A stretch of 64,000 nucleotides of DNA from Candidatus Rhabdochlamydia oedothoracis. GTDB taxonomy: Bacteria > Chlamydiota > Chlamydiia > Chlamydiales > Rhabdochlamydiaceae. The position numbers were made by a program, and so were the translations under genes. Of the stretch, positions 61,571 to 64,000 are shown piece by piece. Each line of letters opens with the position of its first letter. Within the stretch, counting starts at the first letter, position 1. The notes under the pieces are model-generated. The model saw only the letters and a program-made list of their open reading frames with translations. It was not told the DNA's origin and did no database searches. The stretch spans positions 682,001 through 746,000 of the forward strand of contig NZ_CP075587.1 in assembly GCF_019453995.1 (NCBI RefSeq), given 5' to 3'.

Positions 61571-63358
61571 ATGATTATTAGTTTATCAGAATATTATTAT
61601 ACTAATAGATTTATTCCTGCTTCTACAGATCCCACAATATTAAAGGTAGTTAAGGTAAGTGCTCTTATTTTCTTAGGGCTCTTTGCCTTCTTTCTAGATT
61701 GCACACATAAGTTATTGGCTTACAGAAATATTACACAGGAAAAAGATCCATTAAATCTTTCTAACCTAAAAGAAACGCCGCATAGCGCAGAAAAAATTCA
61801 AAGTACACCACCAATTGTAGAGCAAATTTCCATAGAAACGCACGTGGATAAATATGCGATGAACTTGGCAGTACAAAGAAAGACGTTAGAAAAGTATATA
61901 TTATTGAATAACTTTCAAGTAACTCCTGAGGAGTTCTTTAAAAATTTAAAACTGTTTATGGCAGAAAAGCCTATAAATTTTAAGCTTGTACCGGTTTTTA
62001 AAGAAGGCCTTTTCTCTATATATAAGCACTTGATTAAAGTTATAGAGAGCTTGTTAAAACAACACTCTAGTAATGAGCTATCCAACGATTATGAAAAATA
62101 TACTTATGCTATAAGAGATCTTCTTCAGACAGAGGAGTATAAAAAAAATAAATTCTCTAACTCTATCTGCCTTCTTATTCAAGAGCTTTGTTTTGCTAAA
62201 TTTATGGATACGGTTCTTACTGATCTTCAAGAAAAGACTCTTGAAAATAGGATCAAATTTGATCCATCGCGAAATATGACCCTTACTAATATAAGCAAAT
62301 GGATAGAGGAAGATAATAGAATTCTAAGAAAGCTACCTAAAGGGGTAAGACAATCATTTTCATTAAATTGCGAAAAGGCCTGTAATGCGGCAGGCATCAA
62401 CTCTGATCAACTTTCTAGTGCAAACATACCTGAGTTAAGGTCGGTTCATAAGGTTAAATGGGGCATTATTGAATCATATGACGTTTACTATATTCGTTAT
62501 CCAACGCCAACCATTGAAACAACAAAATCGTTTTGTGCTCGGATTACAAGAAATAATGCTACTGTTATAGCTCCCGAATTTCTAGGATTTTTAGATAGTA
62601 TACAGAGAAAAAAAATACGCTTTCTATATGTAAATCACCAGTATATGGATAAGAAAGGCAATGGTTTTTTACTATCCGCAGATAATAATCGCGCAGAGGC
62701 TATCCAAAGACTTGAAGAGACATATACCGAAGTCTTCTATTTTCTTTCCCTTCCCTTTGATGGTCCTACTATTGAAGAAATAGATAAAAAAAACCTTGCA
62801 AAATGGAAAGAAAATTTAGTAGATAATGTAATAGGAGAAAAAGAAGGATTTAGGATTCCTAAAAAATTCAGAGAATTTGCTACGAGCAAAAGAGAAGAGA
62901 TAGAGCATTTACTTAACAAATTGCTCAGTCTCTATTTTTCTGGGAAATCAGAGTTTAATAAGATAGAAAGACGGGTTTTATTGGTCATTTTTTATTCTTA
63001 TTTGAAGGAGTATTTTAAATCGGAATATCAAATTCGTATAATGGCATCGGTTTGTAAGGATAACAAAGACCGAGGAAATGTTAGTGCCTGTATTGATGAG
63101 GTCTTATTTAATCTTAGGTTAGGAAAAGAAAAGGATCAACAAACTTTAAAAGATCTGCATTTACGCATTCTTAGTCCTTTTATCTTTAGAAATGAGGGGA
63201 TTGTAGAGCACAGGTTGCAGTTTTTAACAGATCTTCTCAATCACATCGCTAAGTTAGACGATGATCAAAAAGAAAAGATTCGCGCCTTTAAGGTAAATGA
63301 GCAATACCAAATTGTCGATCAATGGATATCTAGATCTAATGACGGTATTATTGTTTAA
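61571..63358 (+). CDS. Membrane-anchored protein with a CX5R phosphatase-like motif (candidate effector)
   Basis: 595 residues. One hydrophobic helix near the N-terminus (about 28-46, VSALIFLGLFAFFLD) precedes a long soluble region. Residues 495-501 read C-K-D-N-K-D-R followed by G, inside MASVCKDNKDRGNVSACIDE. This matches the CX5R P-loop with KDR seen in the SopB/IpgD and INPP4 phosphoinositide phosphatases (CKSGKDRT, CKSAKDRT). A preceding block RKKIRFLYVNHQYMDKKGNG looks conserved-structured. No standard name applies. It ends four bases inside the convergent next gene. Function is unproven. Confidence 0.65.
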   Translation: MIISLSEYYYTNRFIPASTDPTILKVVKVSALIFLGLFAFFLDCTHKLLAYRNITQEKDPLNLSNLKETPHSAEKIQSTPPIVEQISIETHVDKYAMNLAVQRKTLEKYILLNNFQVTPEEFFKNLKLFMAEKPINFKLVPVFKEGLFSIYKHLIKVIESLLKQHSSNELSNDYEKYTYAIRDLLQTEEYKKNKFSNSICLLIQELCFAKFMDTVLTDLQEKTLENRIKFDPSRNMTLTNISKWIEEDNRILRKLPKGVRQSFSLNCEKACNAAGINSDQLSSANIPELRSVHKVKWGIIESYDVYYIRYPTPTIETTKSFCARITRNNATVIAPEFLGFLDSIQRKKIRFLYVNHQYMDKKGNGFLLSADNNRAEAIQRLEETYTEVFYFLSLPFDGPTIEEIDKKNLAKWKENLVDNVIGEKEGFRIPKKFREFATSKREEIEHLLNKLLSLYFSGKSEFNKIERRVLLVIFYSYLKEYFKSEYQIRIMASVCKDNKDRGNVSACIDEVLFNLRLGKEKDQQTLKDLHLRILSPFIFRNEGIVEHRLQFLTDLLNHIAKLDDDQKEKIRAFKVNEQYQIVDQWISRSNDGIIV

Positions 63359-64000
63359 CTTATCAATTCGTCTTTTAGTACTACTTTTGTATTAAAAATC
63401 TTCTTGAAAGGATTCAGAATTCTCTTTATACCTTTTTCTGGATTTTTGATTACATCCTTGATCATGTTTTGTAGATTTTGCTCTTGTAGAACATGTTTGA
63501 TCATCTCTTTTATGACAAGAGAGGTGATTTGGTTAGCAGGAATGCCTTCTTCACTGCTGACGTCGTTTAACTCAATTCGATCAATGCGGCGAAGGCGTTT
63601 GACAGAGTTTCCTTCAGAGATATAAACTAGATCTACATCAATATTGGTTAAAATCAATTTACGGATTAAAACGGTACGGAAAGTGCTTGTAGAGGAAGTG
63701 TTAATTTGATCTATAATCTTGGACCAATTTCCATCCGTGCTTAAAGGGGCTTTAAATTCTAAACCTAGATAGACATTATCGATTTTGATTTGATCGATAA
63801 TAACGTGTCTTTTTAAATAATTGGTGAAAGGGGCTATAGAAAATAATCGATCGCAGGAAAAAGCTTTTGGTAAAACAGACCCTGATGAGTTACCGATAGT
63901 AATTTTATCTATATCGATCCTATTCCAATTGAGATGGATATCATCTATCTGTACAGGGACATGTATTTTTTTGGATAAGTTATTAGAAACAATATCGGGT
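63355..64000 (-). CDS. AsmA/DUF748-like envelope protein, C-terminal part (5' end outside window)
   Basis: The minus-strand frame is open from the right edge to the stop at 63355, about 215 codons. It reads PDIVSNNLSKKIHVPVQIDD, then IHLNWNRIDIDKITIGN, later HVIIDQIKIDNVYLGLEFKA, a repeated beta-strand pattern (ID.I.I.N) typical of AsmA-like lipid-transfer proteins, and ends with a helical tail (ITSLVIKEMIKHVLQEQNLQ). The proper start lies outside the window; TTG 63657 is not a real start. Confidence 0.6.
   Translation of the reverse strand, partial: PDIVSNNLSKKIHVPVQIDDIHLNWNRIDIDKITIGNSSGSVLPKAFSCDRLFSIAPFTNYLKRHVIIDQIKIDNVYLGLEFKAPLSTDGNWSKIIDQINTSSTSTFRTVLIRKLILTNIDVDLVYISEGNSVKRLRRIDRIELNDVSSEEGIPANQITSLVIKEMIKHVLQEQNLQNMIKDVIKNPEKGIKRILNPFKKIFNTKVVLKDELIS

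Noticed and set aside
1-64000. CRISPR array, prophage or integrated plasmid
   Set aside because: No regularly spaced repeats, cas, phage structural, integrase or plasmid replication genes were seen; repeated sequence is explained by IS elements and MITEs.

Overview
This window looks like the chromosome of an environmental chlamydia (phylum Chlamydiota, order Parachlamydiales), most like an insertion-sequence-rich arthropod symbiont of the 'Candidatus Rhabdochlamydia' type. Two runs of housekeeping genes keep the order known from Chlamydia trachomatis: LptF/LptG permeases - tilS - ftsH - pnp - rpsO - tadA - small conserved protein, and rpmE - prfA - prmC - ffh - rpsP - trmD - rplS - rnhB - (yicC) - gmk - small conserved protein - metG - recD. 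The genus guess is inference from AT-richness, chlamydial synteny and IS load; the phylum call is firm.

Layout. 1-8.4 kb is an IS graveyard holding the tail of a SWIM zinc-finger gene, a secreted SH3b protein, two intact IS30 copies (one splitting an unknown gene) and broken IS5, IS481, IS630 and ISAs1 pieces. 8.4-15.6 kb carries glgB-ligA-membrane protein, convergent miaB, and rplM-rpsI. 15.6-16.75 kb is another IS graveyard. 16.75-25.3 kb has a leftward envelope operon (LptF, LptG, PAP2 phosphatase, then an M32 peptidase), divergent tilS, then ftsH. 25.3-28.7 kb is IS wreckage including an IS110 element with a possible bridge-RNA leader. 28.75-32.3 kb has an aldo/keto reductase, then pnp and rpsO on the minus strand, each with a recognisable promoter, and a long hairpin in the pnp leader. 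32.4-35.6 kb is a tandem pair of IS630 copies plus remnants. 35.6-45.9 kb is the conserved translation/secretion/nucleotide block. 46-48.6 kb is IS630 inside IS630. 48.6-51 kb has recD2 and tRNA-Asn. 51-55.5 kb contains a truncated class D beta-lactamase and two IS30 copies rearranged by insertion plus inversion. 55.7-64 kb is an envelope and host-interface block: Kdo hydroxylase, PBP4-type carboxypeptidase, alanine/glycine symporter, a GH3 remnant, a neutral-ceramidase-like secreted protein, a membrane-anchored protein with a CX5R phosphatase-like motif, and part of an AsmA-like protein.

How it fits together. The core blocks make translation, protein-targeting and LPS-export machinery. The accessory genes mostly concern the envelope (LPS phosphatase and Kdo hydroxylation, peptidoglycan trimming) and possibly host lipids (ceramidase-like and phosphoinositide-phosphatase-like proteins side by side). 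At least nine mobile-element types occur (IS30, three IS5 types, three IS630 types, ISAs1, IS481, IS110, perhaps IS4) together with a short TA-flanked MITE family. They sit almost only between conserved operons and have broken at least three genes: the unknown gene at 4601-5948, the OXA-like gene at 51918-52514, and the GH3 gene at 59447.
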